Source: Serratia marcescens (GTDB lineage Bacteria > Pseudomonadota > Gammaproteobacteria > Enterobacterales > Enterobacteriaceae). From it: 64,000 nt of DNA. The stretch is taken from the NCBI GenBank assembly GCA_015548865.1, contig JADMXW010000005.1, positions 186,001 to 250,000 on the forward strand, read 5' to 3'. Under the pieces are notes generated by a model. That model was given only the letters and a program-made list of their open reading frames with translations. It did not search any database and had not been told where the DNA came from. Positions 29,633 to 39,550 of the stretch are shown piece by piece (the stretch's first letter is position 1; each line of letters starts with the position of its first letter). The position numbers were made by a program, and so were the translations under genes.

Positions 29633-30970
29633 TTAATGCGCGTCGATAAAGATAAACTTCAGCAAGAACAGCGCTGCAACCACCACCACACAAGGGCTGA
29701 TTTCACGCCAACGCCCGGTTGCTGCCTTCATCACCACATAGGAAATAAAGCCCAGTGCAATCCCTTCCGTAATAGAGAAGCTGAACGGCATCATTACCGC
29801 AGTAATAAACGCAGGCACCGCTTCAGTAAGATCGTCCCACTTCACACGAGCCAGGCTGGAGGTCATTAACACCCCAACATAAATCAGCGCACCTGCCGCC
29901 GCATAGGCTGGCACCATGCTAGCCAACGGAGAGAGGAAAATCACCAGCAGGAACAAAATACCCACCACAACGGCCGTGAGTCCGGTACGCCCGCCAACCG
30001 AAACACCAGAAGAACTTTCGATGTACGCCGTCACTGATGAGGTACCGATAAAGGAACCCGCCACCGAGCTAATACTATCAACGTAAAGCGCCTGCTTCAT
30101 GCGTGGAAATTTGCCGCGTGCGTCCACCAACCCAGCTTTATCCGTCACACCAATCAGGGTGCCAGAGGAATCAAACAGGTTTACCAGCATAAAAGAGAAG
30201 ATAACACCAGAAAGCGCCAAATTAAGTGACCCAGCCAAATCCACCTGACCTACGACAGAGGTGACGCTCGGCGGCATAGAAAAGACACCCGAAAATTTCA
30301 CGTCACCCAACAGCAGGCCAATAACCGTGGTCACCACAATGGAAATCAGCACAGCGGCGTGAATGTTACGTGATGCCAACACCGCAATGATAAAGAATCC
30401 CAGCGCACCCAGCAGAACACTGTGAGACGTCAGGTTGCCGATGGTCACCAGTGTTTCCGGGTTGGCAACGATGATACCGGCATTTTTCAGACCCATCATG
30501 CCGATAAACAAACCGATACCGCTGGCAATCCCTAAACGCAAGCTGATCGGGATGTTAGCAATCATCCAGTAGCGAATCTGGAAAATGGTCAGTATCAGAA
30601 ATCCAACCGCGCCCCAGAAGATTGCCCCCATCGCAACCTGCCAGGAAATCCCCATGGCACCGACGACGACAAAGGCGAAAAAGGCATTCAGTCCCATCGC
30701 AGGAGCCAATGCAACGGGCAAATTAGCCACAAGTCCCATCAAAATACTGCCAAAAGCAGCAATCAGGCAGGTGGTAACAAACACCGCCTGGGTATCCATA
30801 CCCGCGACACCCAGAATCTGCGGGTTAACGAAAACGATGTATACCATAGTTAGAAAGGTAGTGAACCCAGCAATCGTTTCCGTACGCGCCGTAGTGTCAT
30901 GTTGGCGCAGTTTGAATACGCGCTCCAATAAGCTTTGCTCTCCCGCAAGCTCAGGTTGTGATGTTTTCAT
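29633..30970 (-). CDS. adeP: Adenine permease AdeP (NCS2/AzgA family)
   Basis: 445 aa from the ATG at 30970; a TTG two codons earlier is unlikely. About 12-14 membrane segments. It aligns over its whole length with Escherichia coli YieG/AdeP, including ERVFKLR near the start, LAPAMGLNAFFAF, FDSSGTLIGVTDKAGL and YIESSSGVSVGGRTGL. It imports adenine with protons across the inner membrane. It sits divergent from yieH, as in Escherichia coli, and on the opposite strand to yieE. Confidence 0.95.
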   Translation of the reverse strand: MKTSQPELAGEQSLLERVFKLRQHDTTARTETIAGFTTFLTMVYIVFVNPQILGVAGMDTQAVFVTTCLIAAFGSILMGLVANLPVALAPAMGLNAFFAFVVVGAMGISWQVAMGAIFWGAVGFLILTIFQIRYWMIANIPISLRLGIASGIGLFIGMMGLKNAGIIVANPETLVTIGNLTSHSVLLGALGFFIIAVLASRNIHAAVLISIVVTTVIGLLLGDVKFSGVFSMPPSVTSVVGQVDLAGSLNLALSGVIFSFMLVNLFDSSGTLIGVTDKAGLVDARGKFPRMKQALYVDSISSVAGSFIGTSSVTAYIESSSGVSVGGRTGLTAVVVGILFLLVIFLSPLASMVPAYAAAGALIYVGVLMTSSLARVKWDDLTEAVPAFITAVMMPFSFSITEGIALGFISYVVMKAATGRWREISPCVVVVAALFLLKFIFIDAH

Positions 30971-31288
30971 TATCAACGTTCCAGATAAGGAATTATGGTC
31001 GGAGGGTATCCTATAACAAAATGTGCAGAGATTAACGCCGTTGGCAGGTTTTTTTTCTCGCTATAAGTAGACGTTATCGTAACCGATACCCTCAAATACA
31101 TCGGGTATACTTTTTTACGTAAATACGCGAGAAAAGAACGAAGGAGTCATAAATATCCCCTTCAGAACAAAAAATGAAAACCAAGTGAAAAACAGGCTTT
31201 TATCGTGTTTATGCCCTACAAGGTCACAATGCTGGCACGGTGGGGTAAAGTAGTAGGTGAACCACACGAGTTACCAATAAGGAACCCC
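30971..31288. other. Divergent promoter region of adeP and yieH
   Basis: 318 bp. I looked for a purine riboswitch and a convincing PurR box and found neither. Nothing else is recognisable. Confidence 0.5.
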
Positions 31289-31954
31289 ATGTCTTCGATT
31301 GAATGTGTTTTTTTCGATTGTGATGGCACGCTGGTCGACAGCGAAGTGATTTGTTGCCAAGCCTATGTGAATATTTTCATTCCCTATGGTTTACAGTTGT
31401 CGCTGGAGGAGGTCATCAAAACCTACAAAGGCGTCAAGCTCTACGACATTATCGACAGAGTGAGTGCACAGCATGGCCTGACTGTGGTGCCTGAAACGCT
31501 GGAAAAACACTTTCGTGAAGAGATTGCGCGGCTGTTTGAGGAATCACTGCAAGCCATAGACGGCATTCCAGAACTGCTTGCCGCCATTACCGTGCCAATG
31601 GGTGTGGTATCGAATGGTCCGGTCAGTAAAATGCAGCACTCGCTCGGATTAACCGGACTACGTGAGCACTTCGCCGATCGCCTGTACAGCGGTTATGATT
31701 TGAAAAAATGGAAGCCCGATCCCGCTGTTATTTATCACGCCGCTCAGCAGATGCAGGTCAATCTGGCGAACTGTCTGTTAGTGGAAGATTCATTTTCGGG
31801 CGTTGAAGCAGGTATAGCAGCGGGTATTCCGGTGTATTACTACTGCGCCGATCCGCATAATCCACCGATCGATCACCCGCTGGTCACCACATTCCACAAT
31901 ATGCGTGAATTACCGCAACTGTGGCGAGAAAAAGGCTGGAACATCACAGCCTAA
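31289..31954 (+). CDS. yieH: HAD phosphatase YieH (6-phosphogluconate phosphatase)
   Basis: 221 aa from the ATG at 31289 (MSSIECVFFDCDGTLVDSEV), with AAGGA seven bases before it; 28 upstream in-frame codons lack homology. HAD motif I is FFDCDGTLVDSE, motif II VVSNGP, the Lys motif KKWKPDP and motif III LVEDSFSGVEAG. It matches Escherichia coli YieH, a phosphatase active on 6-phosphogluconate and purine nucleotides. Its last 11 bases overlap the convergent permease gene end. Confidence 0.92.
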   Translation: MSSIECVFFDCDGTLVDSEVICCQAYVNIFIPYGLQLSLEEVIKTYKGVKLYDIIDRVSAQHGLTVVPETLEKHFREEIARLFEESLQAIDGIPELLAAITVPMGVVSNGPVSKMQHSLGLTGLREHFADRLYSGYDLKKWKPDPAVIYHAAQQMQVNLANCLLVEDSFSGVEAGIAAGIPVYYYCADPHNPPIDHPLVTTFHNMRELPQLWREKGWNITA

Positions 31955-32708
31955 AAGAATTAAGCCGCGTTATGCCTGGCGCGGCCAACCATCGCCACCA
32001 AAAACGACGTTTTGGCGCGTCAACCAGTGTATGCACCGCATAGCGCTGGCTGACGCGGTGCGCCAATAACTCCAGCGCCAGACAGATAACAAAATAAACC
32101 AGTGCCACAAACAGAAATACTTCAGTGGGATAGACCATACTGCGGTTGTTCACCTGTGTTGCCAGAAACGTCAGTTCCCCTACGCCAACGATATACGCCA
32201 GCGACGTATCCTTGATTAAGGAAACCCACTGATTGATAAACGACGGTACCATCATACGTAGCGCCTGAGGCAACACAATAAACCAGAGTACTCGCCAGCG
32301 ACTGAAACCCAGTGACAGCCCTGCCTGCCACTGACCCTGACTAATAGCAACAATCCCTGCTTTAACACCGTGCGCCAGATAAGCCGCCCCAATAAACGCC
32401 AGTGCGCACACCACGGTGGTAATTTCTGGAATATCAACACCAAACAAAATGGGGAGCAGGAAATAGGTCCAGAAAATCAGCATGATCACAGGTATAGCGC
32501 GGAAAAACCCAAGTACCAGCGCCAGCAACGCGCCCAGCCAGCCTCGAGACATCGCCAGCGCAACCCCCAGCACAGTACCCAAAACTGCGGAAACGATGCC
32601 GGCCAATGCGCTGATAACCAGCGTCAATGCAGCGCCACCAATCGGCCCATCTGGGAACGTGCCCCAAAGCAGATAGCTGAGGTTATCACTGATTATCGTA
32701 AAATCCAT
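31944..32708 (-). CDS. Polar amino-acid ABC transporter permease (second)
   Basis: 254 aa with five to six membrane segments. The ABC permease EAA loop reads QGQWQAGLSLGFSRWRVLW followed by IVLPQALRMMVPS, typical of the His/Glu/Gln/Arg family. It starts just after the stop of the first permease gene (TAACATG), so the two are coupled and probably form a heterodimeric pore. The 3' end overlaps the yieH 3' end by 11 bases on the other strand. No ATP-binding subunit follows. Confidence 0.9.
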   Translation of the reverse strand: MDFTIISDNLSYLLWGTFPDGPIGGAALTLVISALAGIVSAVLGTVLGVALAMSRGWLGALLALVLGFFRAIPVIMLIFWTYFLLPILFGVDIPEITTVVCALAFIGAAYLAHGVKAGIVAISQGQWQAGLSLGFSRWRVLWFIVLPQALRMMVPSFINQWVSLIKDTSLAYIVGVGELTFLATQVNNRSMVYPTEVFLFVALVYFVICLALELLAHRVSQRYAVHTLVDAPKRRFWWRWLAAPGITRLNSFRL

Positions 32709-32709
32709 G

Positions 32710-33462
32710 TTAGTGCCCTCGCGCCAATTGACGTTGTTGCCGCCACATTCCCCATCCTTCGATCAGCGCGATGATAGCGATATACAGCACTGTCGCCACG
32801 CCGAATGCTTGGAAGGTTCGCAAGGTTTCCGTCTCCACTTGACGCGATGCATAAGAGAGCTCAGCTACGCCAATCGCCATCGTCAAAGAGGAGTTCTTGA
32901 TAATATTCATGTATTGCCCCAGCAGAGGTGGCAATGCAATCTTCAGCGCCTGAGGCAGTACCACATAACGCATGGCTTGCCAGGGCGTCAGCCCTAACGC
33001 CAGAGACGCATACTTTTGCCCGCGCGCTACACCACTAATTCCTGCACGGATCTCTTCCGCGATAAACGCGCTGGAGTAAAGCGTCAAGCCAACCAACCCT
33101 GCGAGAAACTCGAAAGAAGGCCAGCTCAAAACCCTACCCGCAATGGCAACATCATGGGGCGAATTCAGCCATTGCAACAGCGAGCTCGGCAGCAACTGCG
33201 CTGCGCCAAAATACCAGAAGAACAATTGCACCAGCAGCGGAGTGTTGCGAAACAAGGCGCTGTAAGCAATTACTGGCCAGCGCAATAGGTTACGTTGGCT
33301 GTCTCTAGCAGCAGCAAGCACCATTCCCAGCAACGTTGATAGCACAACAACACACAGCGAAAGCCACAGTGTCAGCAAAAAACCATGCCAGAGCCATGAC
33401 AAATAATGAGGTGCCAACAGCCAGTTTTCCAAAAAAGAAGCAACGTTTTCAGTCAATGTCAT
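32710..33462 (-). CDS. Polar amino-acid ABC transporter permease (first)
   Basis: 250 aa. The segment FRNTPLLVQLFFWYFG is characteristic of amino-acid ABC permeases, and the EAA loop is RGQKYASLALGLTPWQAMRY. It resembles the GltJ/AapQ type with a somewhat long periplasmic loop. It lies 130 bases downstream of the binding-protein gene, separated by a hairpin, and one base from the second permease gene. Confidence 0.9.
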   Translation of the reverse strand: MTLTENVASFLENWLLAPHYLSWLWHGFLLTLWLSLCVVVLSTLLGMVLAAARDSQRNLLRWPVIAYSALFRNTPLLVQLFFWYFGAAQLLPSSLLQWLNSPHDVAIAGRVLSWPSFEFLAGLVGLTLYSSAFIAEEIRAGISGVARGQKYASLALGLTPWQAMRYVVLPQALKIALPPLLGQYMNIIKNSSLTMAIGVAELSYASRQVETETLRTFQAFGVATVLYIAIIALIEGWGMWRQQRQLARGH

Positions 33463-33507
33463 AACCTGTTCGCAGTAGCAAAAACACGCTGTTGCAGAAA
33501 CGACAAT

Positions 33508-33528
33508 GCCCTCTGTACAACAGAGGGC
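33508..33528 (-). terminator. Intercistronic hairpin between binding-protein and permease genes
   Basis: GCCCTCTGT and ACAGAGGGC are perfect 9-base arms around a 3-base loop, with no T-run. Such hairpins in solute-binding-protein operons typically protect the upstream transcript or attenuate downstream expression. Confidence 0.7.
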
Positions 33529-33592
33529 GGATGAGGATGCTACCTGAAGATTCTTACACCGTCACGATGACGCATGAAGGTGAGTAATGGCA

Positions 33593-34429
33593 TCAGGCTT
33601 TAGGTTGTTTATCCAACGGAGCGAAGGTGAAGTCGCCACGAGGTTGAGCTGATTTGGTGGTTGGCCCAAACCAACGATCATAGGTTTGTTTAGCTTCGCC
33701 TGATTTTTCCAATTGCAGCAGCGTATCGTTGATCTTTTGCGTCAGGCGATCTTCGCCTTTAGGTACGCCCACCCCTTGGTATTCCTTCGTGATACTAAAC
33801 GGAGAGATTTCAAACTCTGCTTTTTGTGCATCTGGCACGTTAGCCAGTAAGCCAACCAGCTTGGCATCATCCTGAGTGATGGCCTGTACGTTACCATTAC
33901 GCAGTGCAGCGAAAGCGAGTGGAGTGTCATCGTAAGAGATCACTTTTGCCGTCGGATAATGTTCACGCAGCGTGATCTCTTGAACGGTTCCTTTGTCAGC
34001 GCCGATACGCAGTGCCTTAATGTCTTCCGGCGTTTTCAGCACGCCTTTACGGGCGATAAATTTCTGCCCAGTGGCGAAGTAGGGAATACTGAAATTAACT
34101 TGCTTGGCGCGCTCATCCGTAATGGTGAAATTAGCGGCAATTAAATCGACCTTCTGCGACGTCAGCAAGGGAATGCGGTTAGCCGGGTTGGTGGCGCGCA
34201 GTTCAACTTTCACACCCAGCGCCTTACCGATGGCTTCCGCGATATCCACATCATAGCCCACCAGCTTTTTGGTTTGCGGATCAACAAAACCAAACGGCGG
34301 GTTGCTGTCGAACACAGCAATTTTCACTACACCCGCCTTCTGAATATCATCCAGCTTGTCTGCCTGAACAGCACCAGAAACAGAAATCAAACCTGCCAGC
34401 AACGTTAATGCAATAACTTTATTCTTCAT
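33593..34429 (-). CDS. Periplasmic amino-acid-binding protein of an ABC transporter
   Basis: 278 aa from the ATG at 34429; an ATG one codon upstream is too close to the AAGGG ribosome-binding site, and the longer frame adds no homology. A Sec signal peptide ends at VQA (residue 23). The mature protein is a type II binding fold (PF00497) with PFGFVDPQTKKLVGYDVDIA, DLIAANFTITDERAKQVNFS and a C-terminal YDRWFGP. It probably binds glutamate, aspartate, glutamine or a similar polar amino acid. It is first in the operon with the two permeases; the ATPase must be encoded elsewhere. Confidence 0.9.
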   Translation of the reverse strand: MKNKVIALTLLAGLISVSGAVQADKLDDIQKAGVVKIAVFDSNPPFGFVDPQTKKLVGYDVDIAEAIGKALGVKVELRATNPANRIPLLTSQKVDLIAANFTITDERAKQVNFSIPYFATGQKFIARKGVLKTPEDIKALRIGADKGTVQEITLREHYPTAKVISYDDTPLAFAALRNGNVQAITQDDAKLVGLLANVPDAQKAEFEISPFSITKEYQGVGVPKGEDRLTQKINDTLLQLEKSGEAKQTYDRWFGPTTKSAQPRGDFTFAPLDKQPKA

Positions 34430-34626
34430 CATTTCCCTTGCCACCCTTATAAGTTTTGTTAGCGAGCAGGCTATCAAGCTGGGCGAGAGTCAGGAAATAA
34501 TAAAAATGGATAATATTATAATCTTATGGCACATAACCGAGTTTCAGACTCAGAGATGACGTACAAGGAGAGATAAAACGTAAGTAGAAAGAGGGGAAAC
34601 TGGATGAATCAACCAGCCAGCAGGTT

Positions 34627-34716
34627 TATACCCACAAAATCATTCATCCCGATGAGCCTATTGGCTGGCTAGCGAGTACAGCCAACGCACATGCCATTTG
34701 AAATATGGCGGGTATA
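34627..34716. repeat. YPAL-like palindromic repeat, 90-bp copy
   Basis: The ends are TATACCCAC and GGCGGGTATA. The interior holds AGCCAACGCACATGCCATTT, close to the dispersed Yersinia/Pectobacteriaceae repeat whose consensus I recall as containing GTGCGTTGGCTG. It is the longest of four copies in this window. Confidence 0.7.
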
Positions 34717-34731
34717 ACGCAGACACCAACA

Positions 34732-34753
34732 ATACGCCCCGTTCGGGGCGTAT
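34732..34753 (-). terminator. Hairpin downstream of phoU
   Basis: ATACGCCCCG and CGGGGCGTAT form a perfect 10-bp stem with a 2-base loop, 14 bases after the phoU stop. The T-tract on the minus strand is weak. Confidence 0.7.
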
Positions 34754-34766
34754 CAAAAAGCGAAGA

Positions 34767-35501
34767 TCACTGAGGCGCAGGTCCGTTTTTCTCTTTTTCC
34801 AGCAGTTTTTCCAGCGCGTCACCACCAATATGACGGAAATCCTGCCCTTTAACGAAGTAGAAAATAAACTCACAGATGTTCTGGCAACGGTCGCCAATGC
34901 GTTCAATGGAGCGGGCGCAAAACAAGGCGGTCAATACGCTCGGGATGGTGCGTGAGTCTTCCATCATGTGCGTCATCAGTTGGCGTACAATGCCTTCATA
35001 CTCTTTATCGACCTTTTTGTCTTCGCGATAGATACGGATAGCTTCATCCAGATCCATGCGCGCAAAGGCATCCAGTACGTCATGCAGCATTTCTACCGTA
35101 TGGCGCCCCAACGACTCCAGACTGACCAACAAAGGCTGATGCTGGTGCGAATATTTCTCCAGTGCAGTACGACAGATTTTATCCGCCACGTCACCGATAC
35201 GCTCCAGTTCAGAAATAGTCTTGATGATTGCCATCACCAAACGCAAATCACTCGCCGTTGGCTGACGCTTGGCGATGATACGCACACAGGCTTCATCGAT
35301 GGTCACCTCCATCAAATTCACCTTGGCATCACCTTCAATCACGCGCTGAGCTAACTCCGCGTCACGGTTATGCATTGCCGTAATAGCATCCGTCAGTTGC
35401 TGCTCAACCAAACCGCCCATGGTCATCACCTGGGTGCGAATATGCTCAAGCTCAGCGTTGAACTGCCCGGAAATGTGTTTGTTCAGATTCAGATTGTCCA
35501 T
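34767..35501 (-). CDS. phoU: Phosphate signalling protein PhoU
   Basis: 244 aa from the ATG at 35501 ([20 protein letters not shown]); six upstream codons have no match. Two PhoU three-helix repeats carry acidic metal-binding motifs such as DKICR and [13 protein letters not shown]. PhoU links the Pst transporter to PhoR so that the Pho regulon is silent when phosphate is plentiful. It is last in pstSCAB-phoU, 14 bases after pstB. Confidence 0.96.
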   Translation of the reverse strand: MDNLNLNKHISGQFNAELEHIRTQVMTMGGLVEQQLTDAITAMHNRDAELAQRVIEGDAKVNLMEVTIDEACVRIIAKRQPTASDLRLVMAIIKTISELERIGDVADKICRTALEKYSHQHQPLLVSLESLGRHTVEMLHDVLDAFARMDLDEAIRIYREDKKVDKEYEGIVRQLMTHMMEDSRTIPSVLTALFCARSIERIGDRCQNICEFIFYFVKGQDFRHIGGDALEKLLEKEKNGPAPQ

Positions 35502-35515
35502 GATGCTTCCTGTAA

Positions 35516-36307
<792 letters not shown>

Positions 36308-36343
36308 TTAACTGGCGCATCGTCCGACACGCCGTTGAATCCA

Positions 36344-37231
36344 TTAATGTTTCTTCTTCGCGAACAAAATACGCGCCACAATGTTCAGTAATAGCACGCA
36401 CAGCGTAATCAGTAGCACCCCCGCCCAAGCCAACTGCTGCCACTCGACAAACGGGCTCATCGCAAATTTGAAGATGGTGACGGGCAGGTTAGCGATCGGG
36501 TGCATCATGTCGGTGTTCCAGAACTGGTTAGACAGCGACGTAAACAGCAGCGGCGCGGTTTCCCCCGCGATGCGGGCAATTGCCAGCAGCACGCCGGTGA
36601 TAATGCCTGAGACAGAGGCTTTCAATGTGATGGCAGAAATCATTTTCCACTTCGGCGTTCCCAACGCATAGGCTGCTTCGCGCAAACTATCGGGAACCAA
36701 TTTCAGCATGTTCTCTGTGGTACGAATGACGATAGGCACCTGTAACAGCGCCAGCGCAATCACACCAGCCCAACCCGAGAAGTGCTGCATCTTTGTCACG
36801 ACAACTGAGTAGACAAACAGACCAACCACAATAGAGGGGGCTGACAGCAAAATATCGTTAATAAAGCGAATCACTTCAGCAATAATGGATTTACGCCCAT
36901 ATTCAGCCAGATAGATACCCGCCATAATACCGAGTGGTGTGCCAAATACTGTTGCCCAGAAAATAAGCAACCCGCTGCCGACAATGGCATTGGCAAGCCC
37001 GCCACCCGCGGTATTGGGCGGAGGCGTCATTTCGGTAAACAGCGCCAGCGACATGCCATCAATCCCTCTCACCACTGTCGAGAACAGGATCCACACCAAC
37101 CAAAACAGACCGAAGGCCATGGTGGTCATCGAGAGGCACAACGCAATGCGGTTTTTCTGCCGACGCCAGGCCTGCATTTTCTGTCGGGTACGCGCCAGAG
37201 TGGCTTCTTGTTCCATTCCTAACGCAGCCAT
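36344..37231 (-). CDS. pstA: Phosphate ABC transporter permease PstA
   Basis: 295 aa with six membrane segments. Conserved blocks are [38 protein letters not shown], the EAA loop [20 protein letters not shown] and a C-terminal [10 protein letters not shown]. It is a PstC partner in the inner membrane. Its start codon overlaps the pstC stop codon by one base (TAATG). Confidence 0.96.
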   Translation of the reverse strand: MAALGMEQEATLARTRQKMQAWRRQKNRIALCLSMTTMAFGLFWLVWILFSTVVRGIDGMSLALFTEMTPPPNTAGGGLANAIVGSGLLIFWATVFGTPLGIMAGIYLAEYGRKSIIAEVIRFINDILLSAPSIVVGLFVYSVVVTKMQHFSGWAGVIALALLQVPIVIRTTENMLKLVPDSLREAAYALGTPKWKMISAITLKASVSGIITGVLLAIARIAGETAPLLFTSLSNQFWNTDMMHPIANLPVTIFKFAMSPFVEWQQLAWAGVLLITLCVLLLNIVARILFAKKKH

Positions 37232-38190
37232 TAGCGCGCCCCCTCATTTTTTGCCAAACGCATAATCATCAACTTAGACAGCGCCAGCACGATAAAGGTA
37301 ATCACGAACAGGATCAGGCCAAGCTGCATTAATGCCGCGGTGTGCAGTCCTGATTCCGCTTCAGCAAATTCGTTCGCCAACGCAGAGGTAATACTGTTGC
37401 CAGGCATAAATAACGATAGGCTGTCCAGTTGGTAGGTGTTGCCGATAATAAAGGTCACCGCCATGGTTTCACCCAGCGCACGCCCTAACCCCAGCATTAC
37501 ACCGCCAATCACCCCATTTTTGGTGTAAGGCAATACGATGCGCCAAATCACTTCCCACGTTGTACAACCAATGCCGTAGGCTGACTCTTTCATCATCACC
37601 GGTGTTTGCTCAAACACGTCGCGCATTACGGCGGCTATATAAGGAATGATCATAATGGCCAGAATCACACCAGCAGCCAGAATACCGATACCAAACGCAG
37701 GGCCAGAGAACAGCGTGCCCAAAATAGGAATACCGGACAGGATACTTCCTACCGGTTGCTGGAAATATTTGGCAAACAACGGTGCGAAGATAAACAGACC
37801 CCACATACCGTAAACAATACTCGGAATAGCGGCCAATAATTCGATGGCAACACCTAACGGGCGTTTTAACCAGTTCGGTGCTAATTCAGTCAGGAACAAA
37901 GCGATACCAAAACTGATAGGTATCGCAATAATCAGAGCAATCAAAGAGGTTACAACAGTACCGTAAATCGGTACCAGCGCACCGAACTGACCGGCAGGCG
38001 CATCCCACTCTTTTGTCCACAAGAACGACAGGCCAAATTTCTCAATGCTCGGCCAGGATGCCACGATCAGGGACACAATGATGCCGCCCAGCAGCAGCAG
38101 CGTCAGTAGCGCAGAGAACCTTACCATCGCGCTAAAGATGACGTCGCCCAGCTTTCCGGGGGCTTTCATGGTTGGCTTATACTCAGCCAT
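37231..38190 (-). CDS. pstC: Phosphate ABC transporter permease PstC
   Basis: 319 aa from the ATG at 38190 ([20 protein letters not shown]); nine in-frame codons upstream lack homology. Six membrane segments, with [20 protein letters not shown] and the EAA-type loop [20 protein letters not shown] conserved. It pairs with PstA. A hairpin separates it from pstS. Confidence 0.96.
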   Translation of the reverse strand: MAEYKPTMKAPGKLGDVIFSAMVRFSALLTLLLLGGIIVSLIVASWPSIEKFGLSFLWTKEWDAPAGQFGALVPIYGTVVTSLIALIIAIPISFGIALFLTELAPNWLKRPLGVAIELLAAIPSIVYGMWGLFIFAPLFAKYFQQPVGSILSGIPILGTLFSGPAFGIGILAAGVILAIMIIPYIAAVMRDVFEQTPVMMKESAYGIGCTTWEVIWRIVLPYTKNGVIGGVMLGLGRALGETMAVTFIIGNTYQLDSLSLFMPGNSITSALANEFAEAESGLHTAALMQLGLILFVITFIVLALSKLMIMRLAKNEGAR

Positions 38191-38229
38191 AGGACTCTCT
38201 TCTTCAATGTTAATCATTTGACAGGCAAA

Positions 38230-38256
38230 GGCGGACGGGCTTCCCGCCCATCCGCC
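38230..38256 (-). terminator. Intercistronic hairpin between pstS and pstC
   Basis: GGCGGACGGGC can pair with GCCCATCCGCC (one mismatch that becomes a G-U pair in the minus-strand RNA) around a 5-base loop. The lack of a T-run suggests attenuation or mRNA stabilisation, leaving PstS more abundant than the permeases. Confidence 0.7.
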
Positions 38257-38312
38257 ATGACTTATGTCAGTGCCTTGTTAACAGCACAAGGGCTTGCATA
38301 ACGTTTCAATGC

Positions 38313-39356
38313 TTATTTAAACAGAGCGTTACCGCTGCTGTCTTTCACACTGGTTTTCCATGCGGCACGAATCTGATCAACCACTTCGTTTGGCAGCGTG
38401 GCGTAATCCAAAGCCACTGCTTGCTCACCGCCTTTCTTGAACGCCCAGTCAAAGAATTTCAGCACTTCAGCACCTTGCTCAGGCTTTTCTTGTTTCTGGT
38501 GAACCAGAATGAAGGTGGTGGAGGTGATTGGCCATGCGTCAGCACCGTGCTGGTTGGTCAGATCCTGAGCAAAAGATTTGCTCCAGTCGATGCCCTTGGC
38601 AGCGTTACTGAATGATTGTCCTGTAGGTTGAACGGCTTTACCGTCAGCAGAAACCAGCTTGGTGTAAGCCAGGTTGTTCTGTTTGGCATAAGCGTACTCT
38701 ACATAACCGATAGAACCCGGCAGACGCTGCACAAACGCTGCGATACCATCATTCCCTTTACCGCCCAGACCGGTCGGCCAGTTAACCGTAGAGCCTGCAC
38801 CAATTTTTTCTTTCCATTCTGCATTCACTTTCGCCAAATAGCTGGTGAACACGAAAGAGGTACCGGAACCGTCCGCGCGACGAACAACGGCGATATCCTG
38901 ATCCGGCAGTTTAACGCCTGGGTTCAGTTTCGTGATGGCCGCATCGTTCCATTTTTTGATTTTACCCAGGTAAATATCACCCAGCGTTTTACCATCCAGC
39001 GTTAATTCACCAGATTTGATACCCGGAACGTTAACCGCCAGTACCACACCACCGATGACGGTCGGGAACTGGAACAGACCATCTTCAGCCAGCTTCTCAT
39101 CAGCCAGCGGAGCATCAGACGCACCGAAATCAACTGTTTTTGCTTGAATCTGCTTAACGCCGCCAGAAGAACCAATACCTTGGTAGTTAACTTTATTACC
39201 CGTTTCTTTCTGGTAAGAGTCTGCCCATTTGGCATAGACCGGCGCTGGGAACGTAGCACCTGCACCAGTAAGGTTAACGGCAGCTGAGGCGTTAACCGCC
39301 GTCAGGGAAAAGGTTGCCATAACGAGACCGGCAATCGTGGTACGCATCAGTTTCAT
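38313..39356 (-). CDS. pstS: Periplasmic phosphate-binding protein PstS
   Basis: 347 aa with a Sec signal peptide ending at ASA (about residue 25). The mature protein begins [20 protein letters not shown] and contains GSSGGVKQI and [17 protein letters not shown], the residues that cradle phosphate. It delivers phosphate to PstCA. GGAGG lies four bases before the ATG, and two Pho boxes lie about 80-130 bases upstream. First gene of pstSCAB-phoU. Confidence 0.97.
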   Translation of the reverse strand: MKLMRTTIAGLVMATFSLTAVNASAAVNLTGAGATFPAPVYAKWADSYQKETGNKVNYQGIGSSGGVKQIQAKTVDFGASDAPLADEKLAEDGLFQFPTVIGGVVLAVNVPGIKSGELTLDGKTLGDIYLGKIKKWNDAAITKLNPGVKLPDQDIAVVRRADGSGTSFVFTSYLAKVNAEWKEKIGAGSTVNWPTGLGGKGNDGIAAFVQRLPGSIGYVEYAYAKQNNLAYTKLVSADGKAVQPTGQSFSNAAKGIDWSKSFAQDLTNQHGADAWPITSTTFILVHQKQEKPEQGAEVLKFFDWAFKKGGEQAVALDYATLPNEVVDQIRAAWKTSVKDSSGNALFK

Positions 39357-39435
39357 AATCCCTCCTGTGGGATTTTTTAAAGGTGTCGACCCAGATTCTT
39401 TATTGATCAGAGTGTAGTTCGCAGGAGGAAAAATA

Positions 39436-39453
39436 GGACAATTACATGACAGT
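39436..39453 (-). promoter_or_regulatory. Pho box, start-proximal
   Basis: Minus strand reads ACTGTCATGTAATTGTCC, two imperfect CTGTCAT-like direct repeats 11 bases apart, the PhoB recognition pattern. Confidence 0.75.
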
Positions 39454-39467
39454 AAAATGTATTGAAT

Positions 39468-39485
39468 ATGACAGTTTTATGACAA
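39468..39485 (-). promoter_or_regulatory. Pho box, start-distal
   Basis: Minus strand reads TTGTCATAAAACTGTCAT, very close to the PhoB consensus CTGTCATA(A/T)A(A/T)CTGTCA. With the proximal box it gives the tandem arrangement expected of pstS promoters. Confidence 0.85.
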
Positions 39486-39550
39486 AGAAAAAATGTTCAT
39501 GGTGAATGGCACTGCACACGGCATTTTATCTGAAAAAGAGCGGCGTTAAC

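Larger units (their letters stand above)
34430..34766. other. Spacer between phoU and the ABC operon
   Basis: Contains the promoter of the binding-protein gene on the left, a full YPAL-like repeat (34627-34716) and the phoU hairpin (34732-34753). There is no credible gene. Confidence 0.6.

Noticed and set aside
30971-31288. Purine riboswitch before adeP
   Set aside because: Neither the conserved loop sequences nor a plausible three-way junction could be found.
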